Positions 25,101 to 40,100 of a DNA stretch of 64,000 bases are shown here, piece by piece; the stretch's first letter is position 1; every line of letters begins with the position of its first letter. Below the pieces are notes generated by a model. It was given only the letters and a program-made list of their open reading frames with translations, did no database searches and was not told where the DNA came from. This DNA is from Meconema thalassinum (taxonomy: Eukaryota; Arthropoda; Insecta; Orthoptera; Tettigoniidae): NCBI GenBank assembly GCA_946902985.2, contig OX336389.2:1287420792-1287484791 (forward strand), read 5' to 3'. Made by a program: the position numbers and the translations under genes.

Positions 25101-28100
25101 TTAGGTGGCGTTGATTAGATCCTGCAACCTTGGGAACACCAGGTGAGAACGCTACCGCTGAGCCACGCAGCTATGCCTTCCTTTGGAGGGGAAGTGAAGT
25201 CGGTGGGCCCATGGCATAGATTTATGGCAATGTAAAAGAATCTACCACTACAATGGTAGTGTGCAGCCACAATTTGTACGCTATTTGGTTAGAAACGCTC
25301 TATCAAGTTTCAACGTTTGCCTCTGGGTGTCAGTGACAGTGGCGTCTGGTAGCCAAAGTTGGAACTAATTGAAATTGGGGAGCCTACGGGCGTTCAATTG
25401 ATATGCCCTGCTATGGCCATTGGTCGCAATTCAAATATAAATAATATCAATGCATTTTGAAAATTAAGACTTAAGTAAACGTAAATGATGTCATCTCAAA
25501 CACGTGCCGATATATTAATTTTCAGGTGTAGAAAATGGCTTTCAAATAATCAGAGAGCTGATTTAATGAATACAAATGAAGACTACTTTGTACAATAATA
25601 TAAACTTTTTCTCGAATAATTTTGAAGTAAGCCAACATATGTCGTCAGGATAATGCCCACAAACTTAGATGTGGTACACTGTTTGTTAATTCTCATATGT
25701 AATACCTGGTCTCCCACATGCCTGCTGTGAAAGTACGGTACACAATTGTTATTACTGAAATTATTTGTGAAATTGAAATTGTATTATATTGTCAAATTCA
25801 GGAATGAAAGGTTTCAAAATCACAGAAAAAATACGAAGTAGGCTACTTGCAATTGAGCCATTTAAGACCTTAAGATCCTTAAGATTCTTTGTTGCACAAA
25901 TCACACCGGTATTTTTCTAATTAATTATAATGTTACTCAATTTTACGCAAGAACTAGCTTTTGATATGGTCAAGAATTTGATATTTCATAGCTATTTACG
26001 ATTATACCCATACTAGTAACCCGTCCCGGCTTCATCCGATATATTTAACGGTTTACCCAGCGTACGTTTGAAAGGCGCACGGACGGCAGGTCCCAGACGC
26101 AATTCCGAAAAGCCGAGATGAACAGCGATACTCTTCTCTGAAATCTTAACTCTACACGACTCGAAAGTTGATGTTGGCCGAAGCTGGGGTGATAAACTCT
26201 CTCGCTACCTCGTAAACTCGCTCCGAAGCTAGTAATTTATATTTCCACTGAATGGGAGATTGTTGGGAGAAATGAAAACGTAAAATCACATATAGTGGGT
26301 GATGTATTAAGGATAGAGATATGCTCTCGCGGACCTTTTCGTAGAACTTTTCATGCTGACTAATTCTTACACTTATAGTTGGCCTATATAGATATTTTTA
26401 ACGATTTATCCAGCGTAAGCTAAAATGGCGCACGGACCACAGGTTTTTCTTCGACTCGATTCACTGAAATCGTTACTGCCCGGCTTCCTGTGGTCACAAA
26501 TGATTGCTTTTCCACAGAAACCTTCCTCGAGAAATCCTTTACAGAATGGTGAAAACCGCATTAAAATCCATCCAGTGGTTCTCAAGATTACCCATTACAT
26601 CCAAGAATCGAGGACTCCGTATTATACTACAGTATGTCGAGATGCCCGCGACTTTCAGTGAAACAAATACATGAATTTATAACTAGTATGGGCTATTAAT
26701 TCTACGTAAGACTCATTAAATACGTCATACAACTGTACCTTGGGATACTTGTAGAGGACTGAACTAATAAAAAACAGAGCATTTTTTATGTTCCTATGAA
26801 TTATAAGTGTATAGTATATCAACATTGTGATTTAATATGACTTATGTTTACAATTCAAATATCACTCAGGTGAGTTAAAATTCATAAAACCCCTACAAAA
26901 GTGAAATCATCAGTTCCGAGAAAGACGCACTCAAGGCAGTCGCCAGCTTGCTGGCCGCCGCGATAGCTAGTGTCGCTCCATCTACCAAGAGGATGCAATT
27001 TCGTAACGCAGCGAGCTTCGTGACTGTGTATTTTAGACTGTAGTAATGCAACTCCGCCCTGCCAGGTTTGCCTATCTAACTTTTCCCCCGCGAAATATAG
27101 CTTATTTCAAACTGAGGCTAGCGCCAAATAATTTTGAATCCCGCCTGGCGGGACAATACTAGCTTTTTTTCTTTTCTTAGCAGGAGAGAAGTTATATGTA
27201 AACTAATCTAGTTTTAATTAAAAATAACGCGTTTTTATAAGGACTTACACAATTCTATTGGTACATTAACGCTATTTGTGGGATCGTTATTAACTTCTTG
27301 AGCATGAGATCACCGTCAGCCGAGTTGCTTCATATAACGTTAGTACAGTACCGGTATTCTGTATGTCCAACAATAAATTCCACGAATTACGTTTATCTCC
27401 CAGTTACGAGTGAAATTTGTCGCATGTGTAGTCAAATTAGACATAAAAAGGGGCCCGACCTCGCAAAAGGACATGTAGTTCTAATTTGTTTATATGTTGT
27501 TTGGACCTCTGCCAATAGTAAAAAAAAAACAAATTTGCAACTTCGAAAGTCCTGTGCTAGCTGTGTAATAGCCAAAAAACGGCCAGATAATTGCACTTTT
27601 TTAAATGTTTGCTCAATATCGTCTAAAATATGCATCTGAGAGAAAAATGTGTGAATACCTGTTTACAACTATATTAAATTGTCTACAATTTGAGTCCTAA
27701 GCGAGCTCAATACGTTTAATAGTTCCCGAGATTCAGTTATTTGAAGATTGGATGTTTTTTTTTTTTTTTTTTCAAAAAATCAAAAATTGTTGGTTTTGGC
27801 TTTCTAATTTGACAAATATTGTCCAAAATACTCATCCTATGAGAAACGTAATTGAAAATGAACTTAACGTTTATTTGTTTACCTTTAAGTTGAGCTTTGA
27901 CGGGTACCTGTAGACCTAGTGCTTCTCCCAAAAGTGGCATGTAACAGAAAACCTTGAAAAATAGAAATCGAATGAAATCAATTAAATCAAGTCTAAGCGT
28001 ATCAGACATCACGTACTGATTACTGATTACATCGGAGTTAATATTATGTTAAGTATTCGTAGCAATGGTTTCATAATATTATGGGAATGATTTCGTGTTA

Positions 28101-31100
28101 ATTATTAATTATTTACTGAAATGATGTGCTAGATACCGGTACGTATAACGTTACTTATAATATTATACTTATATGAGGCCTTCTCGAATCATTCAAGATA
28201 ATGGTAGTTCCGCCCCTTAAAACAACAATAACTAACATTACTAAAAAGTATTGGCCAATGAGAACAACAAAAGGCGCCTCATCCCACTTCTTTGCGATTC
28301 ATTCGGGCAGCATGACATACAAGTGAGAGTAGCCGAAGAAGATAATGATTAGGACATCATTGCCATGGCACTATCCAAAAATCCTACATTCGACCGTGTG
28401 ATCGTAGTAGGAGAAGATATTGACCTCCTCGTTCTCCTCTGGTTTAGGCTCAGGAGCAACTAACATCCACCTTCAGAAGAGTAGCAAAGGTGAAGCCGGC
28501 TGTGTCCGTTACTCAAGCTTCTCTTTTACCTGCCCAACACTCACCAGATACAGTGGATTTATCCATGCATTCTGCGGGTGCGACACCACTTCAGCCCCTT
28601 ATGGGCAAGTTAGCTAATATATACAAAAATCCCCAACTTGTAGAACTGGCAGAACTTTTCCTGCTGCCAGACTCCAGTAACAAAACCATAGCAAAATCTG
28701 CGGAGAAGTGCTTTGTGTATTTGTACGGGGGTGATTTCTTAGCCTTAGCTACCAACTGTTTGTTACGAAGGTGGATCAAAAGGTTAGTTGCACTAATGCG
28801 CTGTGGGCACAGCGGAGAAAGGTACAGACACTGCCCACACGTCTGTTAGGCAGGTCGCTGTGGTGTCTCGTCTTGTATGGTGTGAATGCAATGGCGCGTC
28901 GACTGGACGTTCACTCCAAATATGAGGTGCGTGCGACAATCCGATTCCTATGGGCCAAAAGGAAGAATTGCACGGACATTCATCGTGAAATTATTGTTTG
29001 GGCAGCGGGCCATTTCTCGGCAAGGGATCGTAAAGTGGTGTCAGCAATTATTCGAAGCCGGACGCACGGACATCACGGACGAATATCGCGAGGGCAAGCC
29101 CGCAACGTCCAGGACCCGTGCAAAAGTCAACAGTGTGACTGCGATCATTAGCCAGAACCGGCGCATTCAACTGAGAGAAATCATGACGCGGCTGACATGT
29201 CGTCTGGCAGTGTATTCTCCATTGTTCACGAGGACCTTGGATATCGTAAGCTGTGTCAAAGATGGGTCCCACGTCTTCTCACCGATGATCACAAGGGACA
29301 ACGTTTCCAATCCTCCCTGCCATTTTCGCAATGCTATGCCGCAGACGGCAACGGGTTTCTGCCGCGAATCTTCACAGGCGATGAAACGTGGGTCCACCAC
29401 TTCAACCCCGAAACGAAGAGAACATCAATGGAATGGGTGCACCCCTCATCACCACAACGAAAGAAGGCCAAGGTTTAAACTTCAGCTGGTAATGTTATGG
29501 CGACAGTGTTCTTTGACATGGAGGGTTTGCTGCACGCGGAATTCATGCCGAAAGGAACGACGGTTAACGCGTCGTCGTATTGTCAAACGTTGCACCGGTT
29601 GCGTAAAGCGATTAAAGAGAAGCGCCGGGGGGGTTATGATTTTGTTGCACGATAACGCAACACCTCGCAAGGCCCACCAAACGAGCGAACTGCTGTAGCG
29701 TTTCAAGTGGGAGGTTTGGCAACATCCACCCTACAGTCCCGACCTAGCGCCATGTGACTTTCATCTGTTCGGTAAGCTCAAAACGGAGCTCGGTGGTCGA
29801 CGTTTCCAGACCGATGAGGAGGTGAATGCCGCTGTCTCCGTGTGGTTGCAGAACGCTGGAGGAACTTTGTATGCAAACGACATCGACAAGTTGGTTGTGC
29901 GTTCGCAGAAAAGTTTGGAGTCTCTTGGAAACTATGTGGAAAAGTGACGTTACATTGTATGTCGTTATAGGCGTGTTGCTGTTGTATAGGTGGTGTAATA
30001 AATGGCCATAACTCTGAAGTGCAACTTATTTTTTGATCTGCCCTCGTACATCTGCAGCAACATCAAAATCAATCTTGCTCGCTTGTCCCCAACAGTGAAT
30101 GCAGCACACCACCATGCTCACAGAACTTACCACTAAGTTCAAAAGTGGTTGGGGGTGAACAAAAATCCTACAGATTGGGGATGGAAGCTTGATGATCAAG
30201 GGTTTACCCCTATGACTACCACTACGGATCCTGTACCTCAGCTCATACTGTGTATGATTTCGTGCAATTGCAGCGGCGGTTGCAGTTGCCGCAAAGCTGG
30301 GGTGAAATGCTCAGCCCTTTGTCGATTTGTGGTAGCAAAATATGTCGAAACGTGCAATTGCTTCAGCTAGAGGATTCTGGCGATGAGGAAGACATCCCAA
30401 CCCCTACATTGCTAGAATTGCAAAACGAGGCTGCGTCTGCTGCTCAGTTCAAACATTTCTCCAATAAACCTGCACCATCGACAGAGGAAGATTTTTTGAG
30501 ACCCGGGCCATCAAAACAAGTGAAATTACGATGAGACCTGTTGCTTCATAATTGTAAAATAATTTTAGATGTAACGTTTTTCTTTTGTAATAAACAAAAT
30601 AGTAGCAATGTGAACTCTCTTCTTTCATTTTCCTCAAATTCAATTTATCAAGGTTTTCAGTTACATGCCACATTTGAAAGTAACGCTGGGTCTACAGGTA
30701 CCCGTCAAAGCTCAAATTAGAGGTAAACAAATAAACTTCAAGTTCATTATCAATGATATTTCTCATAGGATGAGTATTTTGGACAATATTTGTCAAATTA
30801 GGACACCAAAACCAACAATGTTTACTTTTTTGGAAAAACATCCAATCTTTGAATAACTGTATCTCGGGAATTACTAAACGTACAGAGCTCGCTTGGAACT
30901 CAAATTGTAGACAATTTAATATAATTGTAAACAGGTATTTACGATGTTTTATCTCAGACGCATAGTTTAGACGATATTGAGCAAACACTGAAAAAAGTGC
31001 AAATATCTGGCTGTTTTTTTTTTTTGCTATAACACAGCTAGCACAGGACTTTCGAAGTTGCAAATTTGGTTTTTTACTATTGACAGTGGTCCAAACAACA

Positions 31101-34100
31101 TATAAAAAATTAGAACTACATGACCTTTTGCAAGGTCGGATGAACATTTTGACTGGACTATAGTGTAAGCAACTAAAACTTTTTCCGGCTGCATGTAGCA
31201 TTTGTAAGGTAAAGAGGACTTATTAGGTGACAAAAATCTTCGAAAATGATATTTTAGGCGTTTGGGGCTAATTGCAATATAAAGCACAGGATCTTGTTGA
31301 AAAACCTTAATATACATAAAAATGAGTAGCCTATTGTATAACTCATAAATCAACATGATACATCGTGAGAGGACATGCCACTTTTGCTGAGACTTCTGTA
31401 AATGTTTTCTCTTTTTGAGAAATACGCAGTCTTCATGTTGGTAGCACAGATATATTCAAGTTTATTTTGTTCCTGTCAGGGGAACAGGAATGTTCTAGTT
31501 TTACCATTTCTGTCAAATATTAACTTCATTTCTTAAAGAACTGTTTTTCTTTGTTGTCTTTTGTGCATATTGTATTACTCGAAAGCTTCTGGAGCAAAAT
31601 ACATGAAACTTTTCTTGTGTAATAATATCCCATTGAGAAAAGGAAATACTTGTAGGATTGTTGTTAATTCATTTGAGGGGCTTGAGACCTCTTGGTCATC
31701 AGCCCCGTATAGTTGGGTGTGTGTTGAAGTTGTCTGGCAACCTGTATTGCTGTGATGACTGTAGTAATATGTGTAAATGTATCAAGGACAAGGATGGGGT
31801 AGACGCTCCGGGACTTGAAGTAAGGCACTATGCCGGCAATTTCCTGTAGGGAGTGTGGTAAAACCACACTCAGAATAACCGCTGTCAGCACCGGGATTCG
31901 AACTTACGATATCCGTACTTACTGGAGCTTCCCTCGCGGCCATGGTGCACGTTTAACGAGCGTGGCTACGCTGCGGGACGAAATGCTTGTAGAATTTGGC
32001 TTGAGTAACTATAACCCCCCTATTGGTCGATCCTGGCTACGCTACTTTTCACATGACACAGTTAGACTGCAGTAACCATGATGCGGGTCAGTTTGAACAT
32101 GCACCAGAGGTAGACCGGAGGTCTGAAACACTCTTAAGGTATTGTCTTAAAAATGTGTATATGATAAATCTATTAATACTGTATTTATTTGATTAAGTAC
32201 CGGGTGAGTTAGCCGTGGTCGTTACGGCGTGGCTGCAGGCAGTCGCTCACATCCGGGAGGCGAGGAGATTCGAATCCCCCCGCCGGCAACCTTGAAGATG
32301 GTCTTCTGTGGTTTCCCATCTTCCTTCCAGGCAAATGCCGGGGTTGGTCCCTAACTATAGGCCACAGCCGCTATCTTCCAACTCCTCGTCCTTACATTCA
32401 AACTTTCCTCCCCAGACAACACTCCACACGCGACTGTACTTGTAGCTCACCCCATGGGTGTCCGCATAGAAGCACCTACAAACTCTGGCAAGCCGAACAT
32501 ATCCTCGGACACTCCCGGCACTAAAAGCCATACGTAAAAAAAAAATTAATTATAAATACGTGAATAATAGTACGATTATCATCTTTCAGAGTTCTTGCGG
32601 GAGTGAAGGTAAATTTGACGGTAAAATTGGACCGTCACTAAACGGAGAAGAATTACATAAAAGAGAGCGTGATAGTTCACGAATATCATCAACATCGAAC
32701 GGAACGGAAGTCTTACTGCGGACGGTAAACTTTGGGGGAGGAGGAGCTTGGAGTGGTTAAAATGTCATGTAACCTGAGGGAGGCGCCATTTTCATCGTAA
32801 TACCTGCTGTGGCGGCCGCTGAAATCCACAAAAGTAAAAAAAAACAACACATTATTATTATTAATAGGGTGCAGGAGCTAGTATTCGCGTGCATATATAT
32901 ATATATTGAACCCTTGCAAAGAAGCATATGAGACTCAGTTTCGGGGGGTGTATCGGTTCATATCGTAAGTTGTTGTCAAAGCGCTTCATTAACTTGCAGG
33001 GTAACATATAACAAAATAACATGCAGGAAAGAGTGAAGCCAGGGTTAAAACAAATGAATTTAATAAACAAATCACCATATTTACACTCAACAATTAACAA
33101 AATAAAACTCCCATCTGACTCCCACTTAATAAAAATGCCAAAAAAAACTAGGCCAAAATCTCTGGAGAGATTAATTACATGGACCAAGTGTCCCTAAAGA
33201 AAAATAACAAAAGTGACTATGTATGCGCGTATGTCGTTCTACATGCTTCACGATGTGTATAAACGAATGCGTGATTCGTCATCATCCAGAATAATCATTC
33301 AGACAACGAATCCACATTTCTTAGAGCTAGACCGACACGGGGGAACACAACTACAATACTTAAAAACTAAACCGACACTTCCTAGACCTAATATAAACAA
33401 CACAAAAATTTCCGTGTGAAATTGGAATCAAATTGCCGTAGAAACATTTACTGCCTAAAAACTTAGGACTTCTCACACAAATCAACACAAGTACATTAAC
33501 ACGTGACCAATAAAAAAAATACACATATGACCGCCGTCAAATTTACAAGTACTCTACCACTACACCAGACAGGTGTCACACTAAAATTACATGAATCGAG
33601 TCATAAACAAAACAATAGGCTCACAGCCAACATTTACCTTATTAATACAATATTTTACCCATACAACGTACGAGAAGCCGTTACACACATGGCGAACTCC
33701 CAAAATTAATTATGGCTTAAAAATCACCATCACAATGAACAGGTTTGCTACATGAAAGCTTACAGGGGTCAGTCGGAAAATCAGGACTGCCTATCAAAAT
33801 AAGTCACAGGCAAAACGGGCGATTTGTGGAACTCGGCATATCTGTCAACCCACGTGTCAATAACCTCGACCTCCCAGGACATGGGGTCGAATCTCGAAGA
33901 AGTGTGCCCCAAAGCACAATAATACGTGTGTGTCAGAATAAATATGGACAAGAAACAGCGGTCTCCCTAGAGCACCCTGGCTTTCCATCAAAAATACAAC
34001 AACAACAAAAATATGAGGGCGGTAGGACCTCTACCCCCTCCTCACGTAGAATCACACACACTTGACACAGTAACACACACAATCACACGTATGGGTTTTG

Positions 34101-37100
34101 ACAGACCCTGAAATAAAAAGACATAAATATATTCCACTTGCTGGCGCCACCGTTCTATGCCGTGACTAGTTAACCTGAAAAGGTCTCCAAAAAAATCTAT
34201 CAAAATTAGAACGAAGGTGTTCTATAAATTACATCTTAAGTTGGTGCGCTTGGCAACCCTAATATGAAGAATAACCTGTTCAGCAAATATCTTACAGTAA
34301 TTACCTCCCATTCCTATCACAAATATTAACGATAATAAAGCACCATTTATCGAATGTAACGGGTTTCGCATTTGCATGGATAAAAATCACGCACGCACGC
34401 ACGCCGCGCACATTAAATATGACTCCAAAGAAAAACAAATATACAACAAACACTTTGGCCACGCGCCAACGGACATTTAAAACATTTAGTGTCGGTGCAA
34501 GAAAAACTCTAAACAACAAGAAAAGAAACATGACTGTTTACAAAAGTTCCCCGGCCAAATCTAACTACATAATTGAAATAATTCAATTGTTGTACATCAC
34601 CGATCAGCTTGTAGAACTTATGACATCCTTCTCAGCCCATTTCCCTATGGACATATTAACACTCCATCGTGGTCGTCTGCGTTGAATCGTTGAAGATCAT
34701 CCCAACTCCAAACCACGTGTTGAGCATCTTGGTATCGACTCCTTGGCAGAAAAGTTCAATGTTAATTATTTTGACCTAGCTATAATCGCTTGCAGGTTAC
34801 TCAATTCGCCCACAAATTGTCCTAATGCGATTAATTGCGAAGAATTGCCCTAGATATCTCGCACACACGCTCAATAAACACATGAAAAATACACTGAAAT
34901 TTGTACATAAAATATACACCTCGAGACCACGTCACTGGCTCGATAATAAGTTTAAAATCTTGACTGCACAGGCAGTCGCTATCTTGCTCGGTATTTCCCT
35001 TCTACTCTGTTGACCTTCGCTCAGGTGAGCGCTAATTAGTACGTTACAAGACTTTCCCCTCAGAGCTGAAATGGTCGTCTTTAAGAAAATGTTACAAGTC
35101 ACCACGCTCACTGGCGTGAAATATTAGCTCACAAAATAAAATTGACTTCAGATAAACTGTACTAGAGCGTTAAAATTCGTTATTACGACTGATGTGAATT
35201 TAGCTCCTCAGAGCTCACAAATAAAAATAACTTCAACTAATTCAGAGCGTTAAAATCGCTATACAAACGGGCGTGAAGTTAGCCTCTCAAGGCTCCAAAA
35301 CAAATGACTTTGAATAATTTCGAGCGTTAAAATATCGTTGCACAAACGGGCGTGAAGTTAGCCTCTCAAGGCTCCAAAACGAATGACTTAGAGTAGCGTC
35401 ATGCCAAACTATTTATTAGAAACTGACAGGGGACGGAGGAGTGGGGTGGAATTGGATAAAAATTTCCAGACTTTTTATCTCACAAATATGGGACTAGTGT
35501 CAATCTTCTTCAAATAAATCAAACGTCTCAATGCACTCGTGCGGAGATCGGTCCGATCGGCGGTTCTTTAGATAATCAATTCCGCGGGCTTTTTACTACT
35601 GACGCTGTCCATCGCGTGATCATGGCTTGGTCTCTCGTGATTGGCTGATTCAATCGTAGGTTCGTTGCAAGTGACTCGTGATCATTCCTTTATGCTTCCA
35701 ATTCTGGTGCAAGTAGTTGCTCAATTTGGCCTTGAACCCGGCTAAATCTGACCGTCCCCAAAGAATAGCTACCAGCTCTGCTCCTGTTGCAATCATTACG
35801 AAACGCTAGCCTGCCTTTTATCCATGTCCACTTCCTCAAGTACTGCCTGGGCTGCAGTAATAATAATAATAAATATGAATACTTATTTATCGTAGATCAA
35901 TAAGGGTTCATTTATCCTCAGCAAGATTTTGAAATTCGAAGCAATTGATTGATTTGGATTTCAAAAACAAAATCCACCGTAGTAACAACACATCTCTTTA
36001 ATACCTCGCTCAGCTGCTCGAGTGTACACCCCACTGACTCAATTAGTGTGCGCTCTTTCTCTCCGGAATGTCATTCATACTTCTTCACTAGGTCTCCCCC
36101 TTCTCCTCACGTGATTGCCACTCCTGTCGTCTCAGCTGCTCGTTGTTTACAAACAAAGTGCGTACTCGGGCGCTCCACGTATATTTGAGTGTTGGTTCTC
36201 AAAATAAAATTTTTGCAATACAGATTCTGCACACATCATCTTTCCTAGTCATCAAATGGTTCCCTTCTGTAGTAAGGTTTTAAATTGGCGCTATTAAAAA
36301 CAGATTTTGCACCAGTGCTCACTTCTTCAAGCCTGTAGGCATTGTTACCCAGATTCTTAATTACCCGGAACGGGCCAATAAGTTTTGGACAGAATTTTGC
36401 GAAGACTTTGTTCTTAGGGTCGGATATCGGTGGTCTACGAACCAGCACTAACTATTGTTCTTGTAACTCCCGGTGAAACGTCTTTCCTCGGTACCGTCTC
36501 AGCCTTCGGTCCGCTTGGTTCCTCATGTGTTCCCTCGTTCGCTGGATTCGCAACTCATGCGCTAATAGTGGATCCCTTGGGCATGGAATAATCTTGTCCC
36601 AAGTTCTTTCTGGCAACCTGTTGTGGTGTACAATCAGTGGAACTTGACCCGTCGACTCGTGCTTAGTGGTGTTCATGCACATCTCAATTTCCCCTACTTT
36701 GTCAACCCATTTATTATGATCGTTAGGAATCATTACTCTGTAGTACTTGGCAACACAGCGAATTGTTCTCTCGCTCGGATTTCCACAAGGATGACGAATG
36801 CTTGAAAATACGTGTTTTATTCCTAGGCTCTCCAAACCTTGCCTAAAAACATTGCTCGTGAAATAGATACCATGATCTGATAAAATGGATTCCGGCTTCC
36901 CAAGCATCGGAATAACTTTGTTCTGAATTCGACTGAGGACTAGTTTTGATGTCGTCTTCTGGATTGGACATAGCACGACCATCTTTGAAAATACATCGAC
37001 ACACACCAGAAGGTGTCGGCATCCACGCTTTCCTTTTACTAAAGGACCAAAGCAATCGATAGCGAGCATCTCGCATGGTTTTTGAGGTAAAAGTGGTCTT

Positions 37101-40100
37101 GGAGGTTGTTTCAGAATGAAGTTGTTCGGTTTCGTGCGCTGGCATGCGTCACAAGTTCTAATTACTTCCACAATGGTGAACCGCATCTTAGGCCAAGTGA
37201 AGGTCTCCCCTATCGTAGCTTCAGTCTTATCCGTGCCGATATGTGCTAGGCTCTCGTGGACATGCCAAGTCAATCCCCTTTGTAGTGATGCTGGAACTAG
37301 GATTCGCAGTTTAGTATGATGCTCATCCACGTACTTATGTAACAAGTTATTTAAGTAGTGAAATCTCGCTTCTTTAGCACGGGCTTCTCGGTACTCAGGT
37401 GAATTTGGTGGTAATTCCTTCCTGTAGAATTTTATCATCATCATCATCCATGGGTCTGCTTCTTGCTCCTTCCGAATATCCTTCAATCTCGCCAAAAACT
37501 CACGAGCCTTAGGTGTCAATGTAATATTGTGAACTTCCGCTGTTACTTCGTTTCCGTCCTCAGGATTTCTACTCAAGGCATCTGGTATGACGTTCATCCT
37601 TCCAGGGCAATGCTCTATCGTGATGTCAAACTGCTGTATGTAGATGGACCAGCGCGTAATTCTCTCACTTGCCATTGTTGTCTTGAATAAAAATGTCAGT
37701 GCATGGTGGTCGGTTCTAACAATGATGGAATAATCAAAGATCATCTTACGCCACTGTTGAAGAGAATATAAAATTGCTAGCAGCTCAAGTTCCGTCACGG
37801 TGTAGTTCCTCTCATGTTTCCTTAATTTACGACTCGTAAATGCCAAATAGGATTTCTTCTTGGGTTCTTCAGCGTCCTCTTGGTACAGCATAGCACCGAT
37901 TCCAATCAACGAAGCATCTGCTTGAATAATAAATCGCTTCTCAAAATCCGGATATCCAAGTTTCACACAGTTTTCCAATAAATCCTTCGTGGCTCTAAAA
38001 GACCTGTCGCACTCCTCATTCCACGACCATCGATTTGCCTTCTTCAACATCTCCTGCATAGGTGCTACTGTTTCTATGTAACCAGGGCAATTTTCTTTGA
38101 AGAAGCCTGTCACTCCTAAAATCGCTCTCACATGTTTGACTTTAGTAGGTGTGGGAAATTTCTTAATATCATCAATCTTGGCTGGATTAGACCGCACGCC
38201 CTCGACATCAATTATATGCCCCAAATATAAAATCTCGCTCTGGCAAAAATGTGATTTCTTTAGGTTAATTTTGAAGTTCATGGTTCTCAAGTTGTCCAGA
38301 AGTTTATTTAAATTTATCAGATGTTCCTCCATTGTTTCAGATGCAATTAATATGTCGTCAACATATCTCGTGGTAAAGCTCTTGACCTCCTCAGTCAGAT
38401 TCCTATCTAGTGCTCTGATGAGTGCACATCCCGCAGTTTTCACGCCAAAGGGCATTCGACACCAGATATAACTTTGATTATCGAATAAAAATCCCGTCAA
38501 CAGTTGGGATTTTTCTTCAAGTGCCAGATGGTGGAAACTATTCGTCAAATCGACACTTGAGTATATCTTCTTCCCACGGAAGCCTTTCAAAACATCTTTG
38601 ATCCTAGGTGCTTGGTCATGCTCAACTTGCAGTTTGCTGTTCAAAACTCGCGCGTCTAGGCAAAGCCTAATTGATCCATTTGGCTTGGCCACAGCCAATA
38701 TTGCGTTGAGGTAAGGGGTTGCCGCTTTCCTTATCATGCCAGAATCTAATAAGTTAGTAATAATGTCCTTCACCTGAGAAAAATGTTTCTCTGGGATCGG
38801 GTACAATTTACTTTTAAATGGGGTCCAGTCTGTGACTTGCATGGCATATTGAAAATTTAAAACTTTTCCAGGTATGGTATCAAAAGCTCCTTTATGTAAT
38901 CTTAAAATTTCTTCCAGTTTTCTTCTTTCGGGTTCCCCTACGATGGCCTCCTTAAGTCGCTCCTGAAGTAGAATTTCAAATTTAGTTCTGCTAATTTCTT
39001 CCTCCGCCAAATGTACCCAAAGTTCCTGCGAAATATCTCGGCTGTCAATCTCTACCACTGCTGTCTGGCTGACTCGCTCCCCCGTCAAGTTCTTATCTCC
39101 GGCCTCATTAGTGCATTCTTCAACGACCCAAGTATTTGCCTCTCTCTCCAATGGACTCTCTTCCATGTTTAAACCCACCTGATTCAACCCCTCTACTTGT
39201 TTGAAACTTACAGTGTTGTTATGTAAGTCAATTACAGCATGAAAATCACAGATGAAGTTGGCTCCTAAAATTATGTTATAATTCATCTTCGGAATGACAA
39301 TGAATGTTTGCGAGAAAGTGTGGTTCAATATTTCCAGATCTAAAAATGCTTGCTGTTTACAATTTATAGTTTTGTCAGGAATAACCCCTCTGACTTTCAT
39401 TAGCGGTACCGGCATAATTGGAACAGTTTGTTTTCTTCCTATTTCCTTTATCAAAACTTCAGTGACTAAGCTCACCTGGCTACCTGTATCAATCAAACAT
39501 CTCACCCTCATGCCTCCAATATGCGCGTAAATAATTGGCAGTTGTCTGATAACATTTTCACGGTTCTTCACCACTTCCTCCAGGCAGTCGTCCGGGAATG
39601 CTACCCACTCTTCTATATTGGCCACTATCATCTCTTCTCGCTCCCTGGCAACCTCCATTTTCAGACTATCATTTTTCAGTTCATTTGGAGTTTTTTTTTA
39701 ATCCCGGGACCCATTTGTTGTGTTTCGCCGGTTGTCATCCTGTCGCCTCAATAAACTCTCCGCCCCCTCTCCTTGATGATTGTCTGGGCTCTGTCTGTTT
39801 GCCATGGCACGCCCCCACTTCTCCTTCTCCGTTTCTTCGGCACTTAATTGATCCAAGTATTTTTGTGATTCAATATATCGCTCGTCCCAGTTGTTCCGAT
39901 AATCTCCCCTATTTTCTTGGCGATAGTTCCTTCCGTTATTCCATCTGCCATCTCCATTTCTTTGGTAAGGTCTACCTTGTCTCTGGTTTCCCCTCCAATT
40001 TGTGTACTCCCGCTGGTACGTCCATTGATTGTTCTGATTTTGGTTGTTCTGATTGTATCTCCCGCGGTTATTCTGATAGTTTTAATTATTATTGTTGAAC

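Larger units (their letters stand above)
28230..30535 (+). pseudogene. Broken multi-copy arthropod gene with CXC-type cysteine cluster, split by mariner
   Basis: Left part (to about 28763): [16 protein letters not shown], then a frameshift, [19 protein letters not shown], and in another frame a block ending [11 protein letters not shown]. Right part (from 30049): a tract with [14 protein letters not shown], then [20 protein letters not shown] and the cysteine-rich [20 protein letters not shown], and an acidic tail ending at about 30534. I recognise this order (PIN-like VVGED-D-LVLL, CDTTSA, WGW, CXC cluster) from uncharacterised multi-copy proteins of arthropods and cnidarians; function is unknown. 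Several frameshifts plus the mariner at 28766-30046 make it a pseudogene. It sits exactly between two long inverted repeats. Confidence 0.7.
27431..31155. mobile_element. 3.7-kb unit bounded by about 0.5-kb inverted repeats, enclosing a CXC-type gene remnant
   Basis: The left arm (about 27431-27965) is matched in inverse orientation by the right arm (about 30650-31155). Examples are acgggtacctgtagacc (27900) versus ggtctacaggtacccgt (30690), and gaaagtcctgtgctagctgtg (27545) versus cacagctagcacaggactttc (31033). Identity is high but gapped. Between the arms lies the CXC-type pseudogene, itself split by a mariner. The layout is that of a long-TIR DNA transposon or a foldback, but no target duplication was located, so mobility is an inference. 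Confidence 0.65.

Noticed and set aside
33213..34685. Short open frames inside the 3-kb LTRs as real genes
   Set aside because: Each is duplicated in the other LTR with indels that change frame (for example near 33990 versus 43675); no motif is present.
35085..35395. CRISPR-like array in the Gypsy LTR
   Set aside because: Units are adjacent, degenerate and lack unique spacers of constant length; the host is a eukaryote and the tract is duplicated with the LTR.
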